From assembly GCA_021783385.1 (NCBI GenBank), contig JAJXTX010000130.1, positions 1 to 7,223 of the forward strand: 7,223 bases of DNA, given 5' to 3'. Under the pieces are notes generated by a model. It did no database searches and was not told where the DNA came from. It saw only the letters and a program-made list of their open reading frames with translations. The position numbers and the translations under genes were made by a program. Position 1 is the stretch's first letter, and each line of letters opens with the position of its first letter. This DNA comes from Pseudomonadota bacterium. GTDB taxonomy: Bacteria; Pseudomonadota; Gammaproteobacteria; Xanthomonadales; Rhodanobacteraceae. Below are positions 1 through 5,575 of the stretch, one piece after another.

Positions 1-139
1 CCAGCGCGCCCTTGTTGGTGGCCACCGCGATGCGCTTGCAGGCGCGCGCCACCACCTCGATCAGCAGCGAAAGCTCGGCATTGATGTGGCCGGCGCGGCG
101 TTCCTCGATCAGGAACTGGATCAGCGAAATGGGCTTCAT
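1..139 (-). CDS. fbp: Fructose-1,6-bisphosphatase class 1, N-terminal fragment (gene runs off the left edge)
   Basis: Only the first 46 or so codons are present, read leftward from the ATG at 139..137. The protein begins [13 protein letters not shown], continues through [20 protein letters not shown] and reaches a KGAL segment. This matches my memory of the N-terminus of proteobacterial class 1 fructose-1,6-bisphosphatases, including the helix in which the AMP-site and early regulatory residues lie. The enzyme hydrolyses fructose-1,6-bisphosphate to fructose-6-phosphate in gluconeogenesis in the cytosol, using divalent metal. The catalytic metal-binding motifs lie beyond the window, so activity cannot be judged. 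The Shine-Dalgarno before this ATG is weak (a GGAC within about 10 nt). The gene is divergent from the DJ-1-like gene at 277, so the 137-bp gap between them must hold its promoter. Family assignment is confident for so short a piece because the motif order is distinctive. Confidence 0.87.
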   Translation of the reverse strand, partial: MKPISLIQFLIEERRAGHINAELSLLIEVVARACKRIAVATNKGAL

Positions 140-276
140 GGCGGGTCCGTGACAAGTGAGGCACGCATTGTCCCGGCTGCGGCCGGGCCGCGCCAGTCAT
201 CACCCGGGCCGCCTGCTGACAGCACGCTGGCAGCAGCGGCTGCGCATGCTGGCTGTCCATAGCGGAGGGATACGGC
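140..276. promoter_or_regulatory. Divergent intergenic region between fbp and the DJ-1-like gene
   Basis: This 137-bp gap separates two divergently read genes, so it should hold at least one promoter for each direction. It contains a perfect GC hairpin (CCCGGC, loop TGCG, GCCGGG at 172..187) and a strong Shine-Dalgarno (GGAGGGA at 264..270, 6 nt before the ATG at 277). I could not pick out a convincing sigma-70 -35/-10 pair in either direction. Confidence 0.4.
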
Positions 277-885
277 ATGCGCGATACGGTTTACTTCCTG
301 GTGTTCGACGGCTTTGCCGACTGGCAGGCGGCGCTGGCGCTGTGCGAAATCCGCCGCCCCGGCGACTGGCGCGTGCAGGCGCTGGGCTTCACGCCGGCGG
401 CGGTGGTGTCGATGGGCGGCCTCATCGTGCAGCCCGAGCTGTCGCTGGCGCAGCTGGAGCCGGCCCGCGCTGCGCTGCTGATCGTGCCCGGCGGCCACCT
501 GTGGCAGCGCGGCGAGGGCGCGGCGGCGGTGGCGGCGATCAGTGAACTGCATGCGGCGGGTGCGCCGGTGGCCGGCATCGACAGCGGCGTGCTGGCGCTG
601 GCCCGCGCCGGCCTGCTCGATCACTGCCGGCATACCGGCAACTGGCCCGGCCAGCTGGTCGCGCAGGTGCCCGGCTACGCCGGTGCCGACCAGTACGACA
701 GCGCCGTGCTCGCGGTCAGCGACGGCGGCGTGATCAGCGCCAGCCATCTGGGCAGTGTGGAGTTCGCGCGCGAGGTGATCCACACGCTCGATCTCTACAG
801 CCCCAGCGACCGCGAACACTGGTACCGCCTGTTCAAACACGCCGAGCTGCCGCCATGGTGCGTCGGCGAGGCGGTCACGGCATGA
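277..885 (+). CDS. DJ-1/PfpI superfamily (type 1 glutamine amidotransferase-like) protein, nucleophile Cys replaced
   Basis: The 202-residue protein is about the usual length for a single DJ-1/PfpI domain. It starts with a beta strand and VFDGFADW (residues 9-16), has an IVPGG turn (69-73), and continues through PVAGIDSGVLALARAGLLD (97-115) and HTGN (119-122). These landmarks align with YoaZ/YdeA-type members as I remember them. In those, the nucleophile elbow reads like AICGATLALAKAGLLD and the early acidic motif reads ADWE. Here the Cys position is Asp102 and the Glu position is Gln17, so the usual Cys-based hydrolase, glyoxalase or peptidase chemistry is not expected. The family includes chaperones, deglycase-like enzymes and redox sensors; this copy may be a binding or sensor protein. 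There is no signal peptide, so it is probably cytosolic. The start is fixed by GGAGGGA 6 nt upstream. A GST and a YafY-type regulator follow on the same strand, which hints at a stress role. Confidence 0.82.
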   Translation: MRDTVYFLVFDGFADWQAALALCEIRRPGDWRVQALGFTPAAVVSMGGLIVQPELSLAQLEPARAALLIVPGGHLWQRGEGAAAVAAISELHAAGAPVAGIDSGVLALARAGLLDHCRHTGNWPGQLVAQVPGYAGADQYDSAVLAVSDGGVISASHLGSVEFAREVIHTLDLYSPSDREHWYRLFKHAELPPWCVGEAVTA

Positions 886-889
886 GGAC

Positions 890-1096
890 ATGAACATGCA
901 TCCGACCGCCAGCCGTCTCATCAAGGCGTATCGTCCGCTCTGCCTGCATGGCCAGTGGCGCGACGGGCCGTGCCGGTGGCCGCGCCCCGCCGCCACGCCG
1001 AACGAGCCACCCCACCGTGCAAGCCTCCCGCGCATGCTGCTGCTCGCCTTGAGCGGCCTGCGCCACCATCTGCTTTTTCCGCGGAGATCGCCATGA
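890..1096 (+). CDS. Doubtful small hypothetical ORF (68 aa) between the DJ-1-like and GST genes
   Basis: This 68-codon frame begins with ATG five nt after the DJ-1-like stop. An AGGA lies close to that ATG, probably too near to be ideal. The frame ends in an ATGA overlap with the GST start at 1093, an arrangement typical of translationally coupled genes. About four fifths of its codons end in G or C, lower than the flanking genes. The predicted peptide is rich in Arg, Pro and His, has a short hydrophobic run (MLLLALSGL, about residues 49-57), and resembles nothing I recognise. It may be a real small protein, a leader that couples translation into the GST gene, or a chance frame in GC-rich DNA. 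I favour chance or leader over a conserved protein. Confidence 0.25.
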   Translation: MNMHPTASRLIKAYRPLCLHGQWRDGPCRWPRPAATPNEPPHRASLPRMLLLALSGLRHHLLFPRRSP

Positions 1097-1725
1097 CCAC
1101 CCTGCCACGCGTCACCTTCTTCCACGCCCCGCATACCCGCTCCGGCGCCACCCGCGCGCTGTTCGAGGAGCTCGGCGTGGACTACGAATTGCACGTGCTC
1201 GACTTCAAGGCCGGCGAGCAGCGCCAGCCGGCGTACCTAGCGGTCAACCCGATGGGCAAGGTGCCGGCGATCCGCCACGGCGACGCGCTGATCACCGAGC
1301 AGCCGGCGGTGTTCCTGTATCTGGCCGATCTGTACCCGGCCGCGCAGCTGGCGCCGCCGCTCGGCGATCCGCTGCGCGGGCCCTACCTGCGCTGGATGGT
1401 GTACTACGGCTCGTGCTTCGAGCCGGCGGTGCTGGACAAGTCGATCCAGCGCGAACCGCTGTCGCCCTCGGCCTGCGCCTACGGCGACTACGACACGATG
1501 CTGAAGACGCTGACCGATCAGCTTGAGAAGGGAGCGTGGCTGCTGGGCGACCGCTTCACCGCCGCCGACGTGCTGTGGGGCACCGCGTTGAACTGGACCA
1601 CCCAGTTCAAGCTGGTGCCGGAGCTGCCGGTGATCCGCGCCTACATCGACCGCGTGCTGGCGCGCCCGGCGATGCAGCGCGCGGCGGCGGCGGATGCCGC
1701 GCTGGCCGCCAGCCAGGCGGAATGA
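1093..1725 (+). CDS. Glutathione S-transferase family protein
   Basis: The 210-residue protein has the normal length and two-domain plan of a cytosolic GST. The N-terminal thioredoxin-fold domain (about 4-82) carries a first strand VTFFHAPHTRSGATR. NPMGKVPAI (52-60) follows, with the cis-proline at Pro58, and then ITEQPAVFLYLADLYP (67-82), where the Glu-Gln pair takes the place of the usual Glu-Ser that binds the glutathione gamma-glutamyl group. The C-terminal helical domain (about 94-200) has the N-capping box region FTAADVLWG (155-163). The protein should conjugate or otherwise use glutathione on electrophiles; the substrate cannot be read from sequence. The frame is open further upstream to a GTG at 955. 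The ATG at 1093 is preferred because homology starts there and GGAG lies 9 nt before it. A YafY-type regulator follows 64 nt downstream. Confidence 0.9.
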   Translation: MTTLPRVTFFHAPHTRSGATRALFEELGVDYELHVLDFKAGEQRQPAYLAVNPMGKVPAIRHGDALITEQPAVFLYLADLYPAAQLAPPLGDPLRGPYLRWMVYYGSCFEPAVLDKSIQREPLSPSACAYGDYDTMLKTLTDQLEKGAWLLGDRFTAADVLWGTALNWTTQFKLVPELPVIRAYIDRVLARPAMQRAAAADAALAASQAE

Positions 1726-1789
1726 GGCGGGGTCGGCGGCGTGACCGGTGGCGCTGGCCGTCGCCGTGCGGCTCGGCGATGATCCGCCG

Positions 1790-2494
1790 ATGCGCCGCGC
1801 CGATCGCCTGTTTCTCATCATCCATGCCCTGCGCGGGCGGCGCACCGCCCTGCGCGCGCGCCAGCTGGCCGGGACGCTGGGGGTTTCGCTGCGCACGGTC
1901 TATCGCGATGTGGCCGACCTGCAGCGCTCGGGCGTGCCGATCGAGGGCGAGGCCGGCGTCGGCTACGTGCTGCGCAAGGGTTCGGACATCCCGCCGCTGA
2001 TGTTCAGCGCCGACGAGCTGGAGGCACTGGTGGTGGGCACCCGCTTCGTGCGCGCGTTTGCCGGCCTGCGGCTGGCCGAGGGCGCGCAGACGGCACTGCT
2101 GAAAATCGAGGCGGTGCTGCCGCCGGAACTGCGCGAACGCTCCGCCCGCACGCGGATCTTCGCGCCGGTATGGCACGACCAGTACCGCTCGGATTACGCC
2201 GCGCGCATTGATGGCCTGCATGCGGCGATCGTCGCCAATCAGGTGCTGCAGCTGGAATATTGCGACGAGGGCGGTCTCACCAGCACGCGCGAGATCGAGC
2301 CGCTGTGCCTGGCGTTCTGGGGCAGCAAGTGGACCCTGGGCGCGTGGTGCCGGCTGCGCCAGGGTTTCCGCAATTTCCGTCCCGACCGGATCGTCGCCAG
2401 CGCGCCGACCGGCGAGGTCTTCGTCGAAACCGCCGAGCGCAGCCTGGCCAGCTACCTGCGCGCGGTGGGCGGCAGCCGCGCCGATCTGAGCTGA
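1790..2494 (+). CDS. YafY-type HTH-11/WYL-domain transcriptional regulator
   Basis: This 234-residue protein has an N-terminal winged helix-turn-helix of the HTH-11 type (about 1-62). It includes ADRLFLIIHAL, the recognition region GVSLRTVYRDVADLQRSGVPIE, and the wing GVGYVLRKG. A linker of helices (72-125) leads to a WYL effector domain (about 138-222) with PLCLAFWGSKWTLGAWC (171-187) and FRNFRPDRI (193-201), the hallmark strings of YafY-like regulators. WYL domains are thought to sense small ligands or nucleic acid. Regulators of this group are often beside the gene they control, so the GST 64 nt upstream is the likely first target. I start at the ATG at 1790. An in-frame GTG at 1748 would add 14 residues that fall outside the conserved domain. 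Neither start has a strong Shine-Dalgarno. Confidence 0.9.
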   Translation: MRRADRLFLIIHALRGRRTALRARQLAGTLGVSLRTVYRDVADLQRSGVPIEGEAGVGYVLRKGSDIPPLMFSADELEALVVGTRFVRAFAGLRLAEGAQTALLKIEAVLPPELRERSARTRIFAPVWHDQYRSDYAARIDGLHAAIVANQVLQLEYCDEGGLTSTREIEPLCLAFWGSKWTLGAWCRLRQGFRNFRPDRIVASAPTGEVFVETAERSLASYLRAVGGSRADLS

Positions 2495-2542
2495 ACGCGG
2501 CGGAGTAGGCTGGCGTGCGTTCCCCGTCCAGGATCTGCCCGC

Positions 2543-3151
2543 ATGCACCCGCATCACCCCATGCTGCTGCTGGACCCGGCCGAGCTGCGCCCCACCCAGC
2601 TCACCGTCGGCTATGCCGAGGTGGCCGCCAAGCGCGCCGAGTGGGAGCGGCTCGGCAGGCAGAAGCGCAAGATCCTGCTCAGCCGGCACTGGTTTCCCGG
2701 CGTGCTGGGGCCGAAACAGCACTGCTATATCGTCGACCACCACCACCTCGGCCTGGCGCTGCTGGAGGAAGGCGTAGCAAGCGTGCCAGTGATGGTGCTG
2801 CGCGATTTTTCCTGGCTGGCGCCGGCGGAGTTCTGGCGCGCGATGGAGTTCTACCAGTGGGCGCATCCCTACGACGCCGACAACCGGCGGCGTGAGTACA
2901 CCGCTTTTCCGCGCAGCCTGGCGCAGCTGCAGAACGACCCCTACCGCAGCCTTGCCGCGCGCGTGCAGGACGCCGGCGGCTACGCCAAGGACGCGATCCG
3001 GTATGCCGAATTCATGTGGGCCAGCTTCCTGCGCGAGCGGCTGACCCTGCCCAAGGACGAGAGGTTGTCGGCCAGGCTGGTCGCCCGCGCAGTGAAGCTG
3101 GCGCACGGCCATGACGCGGCCTACCTGCCGGGCTGGAGCGGCAGGCACTGA
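2543..3151 (+). CDS. Stand-alone ParB-like domain protein (ParBc_2 / PF08857 type)
   Basis: The 202-residue protein is built from a single ParB/sulfiredoxin-fold-like domain. The recognisable strings are LRPTQLTVGYAEV (15-27), VLGPKQHCYIVDHHHLGLALLEEG (54-77), HPYDA (108-112), NDPYRSLA (131-138), YAKDAIRYAEFMWASFL (147-163) and the closing YLPGWSG (194-200). This order matches the putative ParB-like nuclease family as I recall it. At the place where true ParB proteins carry the CTP-binding GERR box it has DHHH (65-68). There is no helix-turn-helix or dimerisation domain and no ParA neighbour, so it is not the chromosome partitioning protein. Its substrate is unknown; nuclease, CTPase and kinase-like chemistry all occur in this fold. 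No clear signal peptide is seen. AGGATC lies 7 nt before the ATG at 2543; an internal ATG at 2561 is also possible. It follows the WYL gene by 48 nt. Confidence 0.82.
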   Translation: MHPHHPMLLLDPAELRPTQLTVGYAEVAAKRAEWERLGRQKRKILLSRHWFPGVLGPKQHCYIVDHHHLGLALLEEGVASVPVMVLRDFSWLAPAEFWRAMEFYQWAHPYDADNRRREYTAFPRSLAQLQNDPYRSLAARVQDAGGYAKDAIRYAEFMWASFLRERLTLPKDERLSARLVARAVKLAHGHDAAYLPGWSGRH

Positions 3152-3274
3152 GGCGACTTCCGCGCCGGCCACAAGTCTTCTTGCATTCGCCGCACGCGCA
3201 TGAAATCTTCCAGAGGCTGAGGCGCCGCGCGTCCTCATCGCCGCCGCGCGCGCGGAAACTGCCAGGGAGCCTCC
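3152..3274. promoter_or_regulatory. Intergenic region upstream of the DUF885 gene, possible promoter
   Basis: This 123-bp gap is the first one on this strand after 1789 that exceeds about 50 bp, so an independent promoter for the DUF885 gene is plausible. TTGCAT at 3181..3186 resembles a -35 element. The best facing -10 candidates (around 3203..3209, AAATCT or AATCTT) match poorly. The later part is very GC-rich with CGCG runs. Confidence 0.25.
3264..3269 (+). promoter_or_regulatory. Shine-Dalgarno that selects the GTG start of the DUF885 gene
   Basis: AGGGAG ends 5 nt before the GTG at 3275, close to good spacing. The first in-frame ATG (3287) would be 17 nt away, too far to be served by it. 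This supports the GTG start, which also adds the charged residues (MTRT) expected at the front of the signal peptide. Confidence 0.65.
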
Positions 3275-5086
3275 GTGACAAGAACCATGATGATGATTGC
3301 CCGGCTGGTCACCGGCGCGCTCGTGCTGGGCGCGCTGCTGCCGGCGGTCGCCGCGGCGAGCCCTGCCGACGCCCGCTTCAGGCACATCTACAGCACCGAA
3401 TGGGCATGGCGCACCGGCAAGTCCGGGGTCAGCGCGTCGGGCGAGCCGCAGCCGAACAACGGCCGGCTCGACGACGTCGGCGCGGCCAGCCAGCAGCAGC
3501 GGCTCGACTACTGGCAACGCGTGCTGCGGCAGCTCGACGGCATCCCGGTGGCGCAGCTGTCGCCGGCCAACCGGGTCAACTACGCGGTCTACCGCGAGCA
3601 GATCGCCAACCTGCTCGCCGACCAGCGCTTCGACAACTGGCAGATGCCGTTCAACAGCGACTCGGCGTTCTGGTCCGACATCGGCTACGCGCTGGGCGGC
3701 GACAAGCTGCGCACGACCGCCGACTACCGCAAGTACCTCGATCGCCTGAGCCAGATCCCGGCGTACTTCAGGCAGCAGATCGCCAACATGCGGCTCGGCC
3801 TGAAGCGCGGCTTCAGCGTCCCGCGCGCCGTGCTCACCGGGCGCGATGCGTCGATCGCCGCCGTCGCCGGGCTGCGCGATCCGACCCGGAGCACGTTCTA
3901 TGCGCCGTTCAAGCAGCTGCCGGCGTCGATCCCGGCCGACCAGGCGCAGGCGCTGCAGGGCGAGGCGGTGCAGCGCATCCGCGACCAGGTGATCCCGGCC
4001 TACGCCAGGCTGCTGACGTTCTTCCGCAACGAGTACGTGCCGCAGGCGCGCACCACGCTGGCCGCCGAGGCGCTGCCGGACGGCAAGGCGTATTACCGCC
4101 AGCAGATCCGCGAATACACCACGCTGGATCTGAGTCCCGACGCGATCCACCGGATTGGCCTCGAGCAGGTGGCGAAGATCCACGCGCAGATGCTGCAGGT
4201 GATGCAGCAGTCCGGCTTCAAGGGCAGCTTTGCGCAGTTCCTGCAGTTCCTGCGCAGCGACCCGCAGTTCTACGCCAGGACGCCGCAGGAGCTGCTTGAC
4301 CGCAGCGCCTGGGTGGCCAAGGAAGTGGACGGTCAGCTGGCGAAATTCTTCGGTCACCTGCCGCGCGCGCGCTTCACCATAGAGCCGGTGCCCGCGGCCA
4401 TCGCCCCGTACTACACCTCCGGCCGCGGCGGCCCGGACGTCTATCTGGTCAACACCTACGACCTGAAGTCGCGGCCGCTCTACAACCTGCCCGCGCTGAC
4501 CCTGCACGAGTCGTATCCCGGCCACGCGCTGCAGCTGGAGCTGGCCGCGGAGGATCGCAGCCAGCCTGCGTTCCGCCGCGACAGCTACATCTCCGCCTAT
4601 GGCGAGGGCTGGGCGCTGTACTCGGAATACCTCGGCAATGCCATGGGCATCTACCAGACGCCGTACCAGCAGTTCGGTTTTCTCAGCTACCAGATGTGGC
4701 GCGCCTGCCGGCTGGTGGTCGATACCGGCATCCATCACCTGGGCTGGACGCGGCAGCAGTCGATCGACTATCTCAGCGCCAACACCGCGCTGTCCGAGCG
4801 CGAAATCGCCAACGAGGTGGACCGCTACATCAGCTGGCCGGGACAGGCGCTGTCGTACGAGCTCGGCTACCTGAAGATCCGCGAGCTGCGCAGCAAGGCG
4901 GAACAGGCGCTGGGGCCGAAGTTCAACCTGCGCCACTTTCACGACACCGTGCTGCAGATCGGCTCGGTGCCGCTGCCGGTGCTGCAGCAGCGCATCGACC
5001 GCTTCATCGCCGAGGGCGGCCCGGAGCCGGACTACGGCTGCGCTTGCGCGAAGCGGAAGCGGGCCTCGACGAAGCCTTCCGGCTGA
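3275..5086 (+). CDS. Exported DUF885 family protein, probable zinc metallopeptidase
   Basis: This 603-residue protein opens with a classic signal peptide: charged MTRTMMMIAR, a hydrophobic core LVTGALVLGALLPAV, and an AAA-S cleavage site near residue 28. It should therefore act in the periplasm or outside the cell. The rest matches the DUF885 (PF05960) family in length and motif order. The putative metal site is HESYPGH at 411-417, a HExxPGH arrangement rather than the standard HExxH. A second conserved block, YGEGWALYSEYLG, follows at 442-454; its Glu444 could be the third ligand. RYISWPGQALSYELGYLKI and a closing GSVPLPVLQQRI are also typical. The family is placed near gluzincin-like peptidases, and specific substrates are mostly unknown. 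After the conserved end, the protein has a Cys/Lys/Arg tail (GCACAKRKRASTKPSG) that I do not recall from relatives. The start is GTG, chosen by its Shine-Dalgarno. Confidence 0.9.
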   Translation: MTRTMMMIARLVTGALVLGALLPAVAAASPADARFRHIYSTEWAWRTGKSGVSASGEPQPNNGRLDDVGAASQQQRLDYWQRVLRQLDGIPVAQLSPANRVNYAVYREQIANLLADQRFDNWQMPFNSDSAFWSDIGYALGGDKLRTTADYRKYLDRLSQIPAYFRQQIANMRLGLKRGFSVPRAVLTGRDASIAAVAGLRDPTRSTFYAPFKQLPASIPADQAQALQGEAVQRIRDQVIPAYARLLTFFRNEYVPQARTTLAAEALPDGKAYYRQQIREYTTLDLSPDAIHRIGLEQVAKIHAQMLQVMQQSGFKGSFAQFLQFLRSDPQFYARTPQELLDRSAWVAKEVDGQLAKFFGHLPRARFTIEPVPAAIAPYYTSGRGGPDVYLVNTYDLKSRPLYNLPALTLHESYPGHALQLELAAEDRSQPAFRRDSYISAYGEGWALYSEYLGNAMGIYQTPYQQFGFLSYQMWRACRLVVDTGIHHLGWTRQQSIDYLSANTALSEREIANEVDRYISWPGQALSYELGYLKIRELRSKAEQALGPKFNLRHFHDTVLQIGSVPLPVLQQRIDRFIAEGGPEPDYGCACAKRKRASTKPSG

Positions 5087-5110
5087 GCGTGGCGAGCTGC
5101 TGGCAGCTGC

Positions 5111-5139
5111 TGCACAAATAAAGTAATATTACGTGTAAC
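5111..5139 (+). promoter_or_regulatory. Candidate sigma-70 promoter of the toxin-antitoxin operon
   Basis: TGCACA (5111..5116) and TGTAAC (5134..5139) each match four of six consensus bases and are 17 bp apart. TAATAT at 5124..5129 is an alternative -10 with a poorer partner. Both candidate -10 boxes lie inside the dyad operator, so bound antitoxin would block RNA polymerase. The AT-rich composition stands out sharply from the surrounding GC-rich DNA. Confidence 0.35.
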
Positions 5140-5144
5140 TTTAC
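5123..5144. promoter_or_regulatory. Tandem dyad operator of the toxin-antitoxin operon (two GTAANNTTAC sites)
   Basis: Two ten-base dyads of the form GTAA-NN-TTAC lie head to tail: GTAATATTAC at 5123..5132 (a perfect palindrome) and GTAACTTTAC at 5135..5144. They are separated by two bases, so the four-base half-sites recur every 6 bp and the dyads every 12 bp. The block ends directly against the antitoxin Shine-Dalgarno (AGGGAGA, 5145..5151) and covers the likely -10 region. A flanking outer inverted pair, TAAAGT and ACTTTA (5119..5124 and 5138..5143), overlaps it. Autorepression by the Xre-type antitoxin, alone or with toxin, is the expected use. Confidence 0.6.
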
Positions 5145-5161
5145 AGGGAGAGTCGCGCGTC

Positions 5162-5575
5162 ATGACTGCCCGCCCCACCCGCATCGCCGAAGGCGCACCA
5201 CGTTACACGGCACCACCGGATGCGCTTGCTGCTCCGGCACTGCGCAGCTTCTTCCGGCTGGCCGACGCGTGGCAGCTGCGCATCGCCGACCAGCGCCGGC
5301 TGCTGGGCGATCCGCCGGAGTCGACCTTCTACAAGTGGAAGCGCCAGCGCGCTGGCGCGCTGGGCCGCGATACGCTCGAGCGGATCAGCTACCTGCTCGG
5401 CATCTGGAAGTCGCTGCAGATCCTGTTTCCCGATCCGGTGCAGGCCGACGCGTGGCTGCACAAACCGAACCAGTCGCCACTGTTCGGCGGCCACTCCGCG
5501 CTGGAGCGCATGCTGTCGGGCAACGTCGCCGACCTGTTCGTGGTGCGCCAGTATCTGGACGCGCAGCGCGGCTGA
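5162..5575 (+). CDS. Xre/MbcA/ParS-type antitoxin (DUF2384) of a RES-Xre toxin-antitoxin module
   Basis: This 137-residue protein has the usual size for this antitoxin family. A variable N-terminus (1-25) is followed by an Xre-like helical DNA-binding domain (about 28-88: LRSFFRLADAWQL, then PPESTFYKWKRQ and DTLERISYLLGIWKSL). The C-terminal toxin-binding MbcA/ParS domain (about 89-137) has FPDPVQADAWLHKPN, a Gly-rich turn, LERMLSGNVADLFVVRQYL and a final Gly. In the characterised family the C-terminal tail sits in the RES toxin active site and blocks NAD+ access, while the helical domain represses the operon. The gene begins at ATG 5162 with AGGGAGA 10 nt upstream, right beside the tandem operator. 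The toxin gene follows after an unusually long gap of 152 nt. Because the domain pair and the toxin partner agree, I am confident of the family. Confidence 0.9.
   Translation: MTARPTRIAEGAPRYTAPPDALAAPALRSFFRLADAWQLRIADQRRLLGDPPESTFYKWKRQRAGALGRDTLERISYLLGIWKSLQILFPDPVQADAWLHKPNQSPLFGGHSALERMLSGNVADLFVVRQYLDAQRG
5202..5209. promoter_or_regulatory. Possible intragenic auxiliary operator half-site in the antitoxin gene
   Basis: GTTACACG here is the exact reverse complement of CGTGTAAC at 5132..5139 within the upstream operator. The two copies are 70 bp apart. The site falls in codons for Arg14-Tyr15-Thr16 of the variable N-terminus of the antitoxin. It has only one TTAC half-site, not a full GTAANNTTAC dyad, so it may be chance. 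Confidence 0.25.

Noticed and set aside
955..1092. N-terminal extension of the GST to an upstream GTG
   Set aside because: The added 46 residues are Pro/Arg/His-rich without family similarity, and the ATG at 1093 has its own Shine-Dalgarno and begins the thioredoxin fold.
2543..3151. True chromosome partitioning ParB
   Set aside because: It lacks the helix-turn-helix, the C-terminal dimerisation domain, the GERR box and a ParA neighbour.
1607..4942. A leftward open frame of about 1,100 codons opposite the GST, WYL, ParB-like and DUF885 genes
   Set aside because: It is a low-complexity Arg/Ala/Gln/Gly-rich translation produced by strong G/C third-position bias of the genes on the other strand. 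It has no domain landmarks, and all four opposite genes are recognisable families.
5095..5108. Hairpin AGCTG-CTGG-CAGCT after the DUF885 stop as an intrinsic terminator
   Set aside because: The stem is only five pairs and no U-run follows; it may be chance, and the AT-rich DNA downstream is better explained as promoter/operator.
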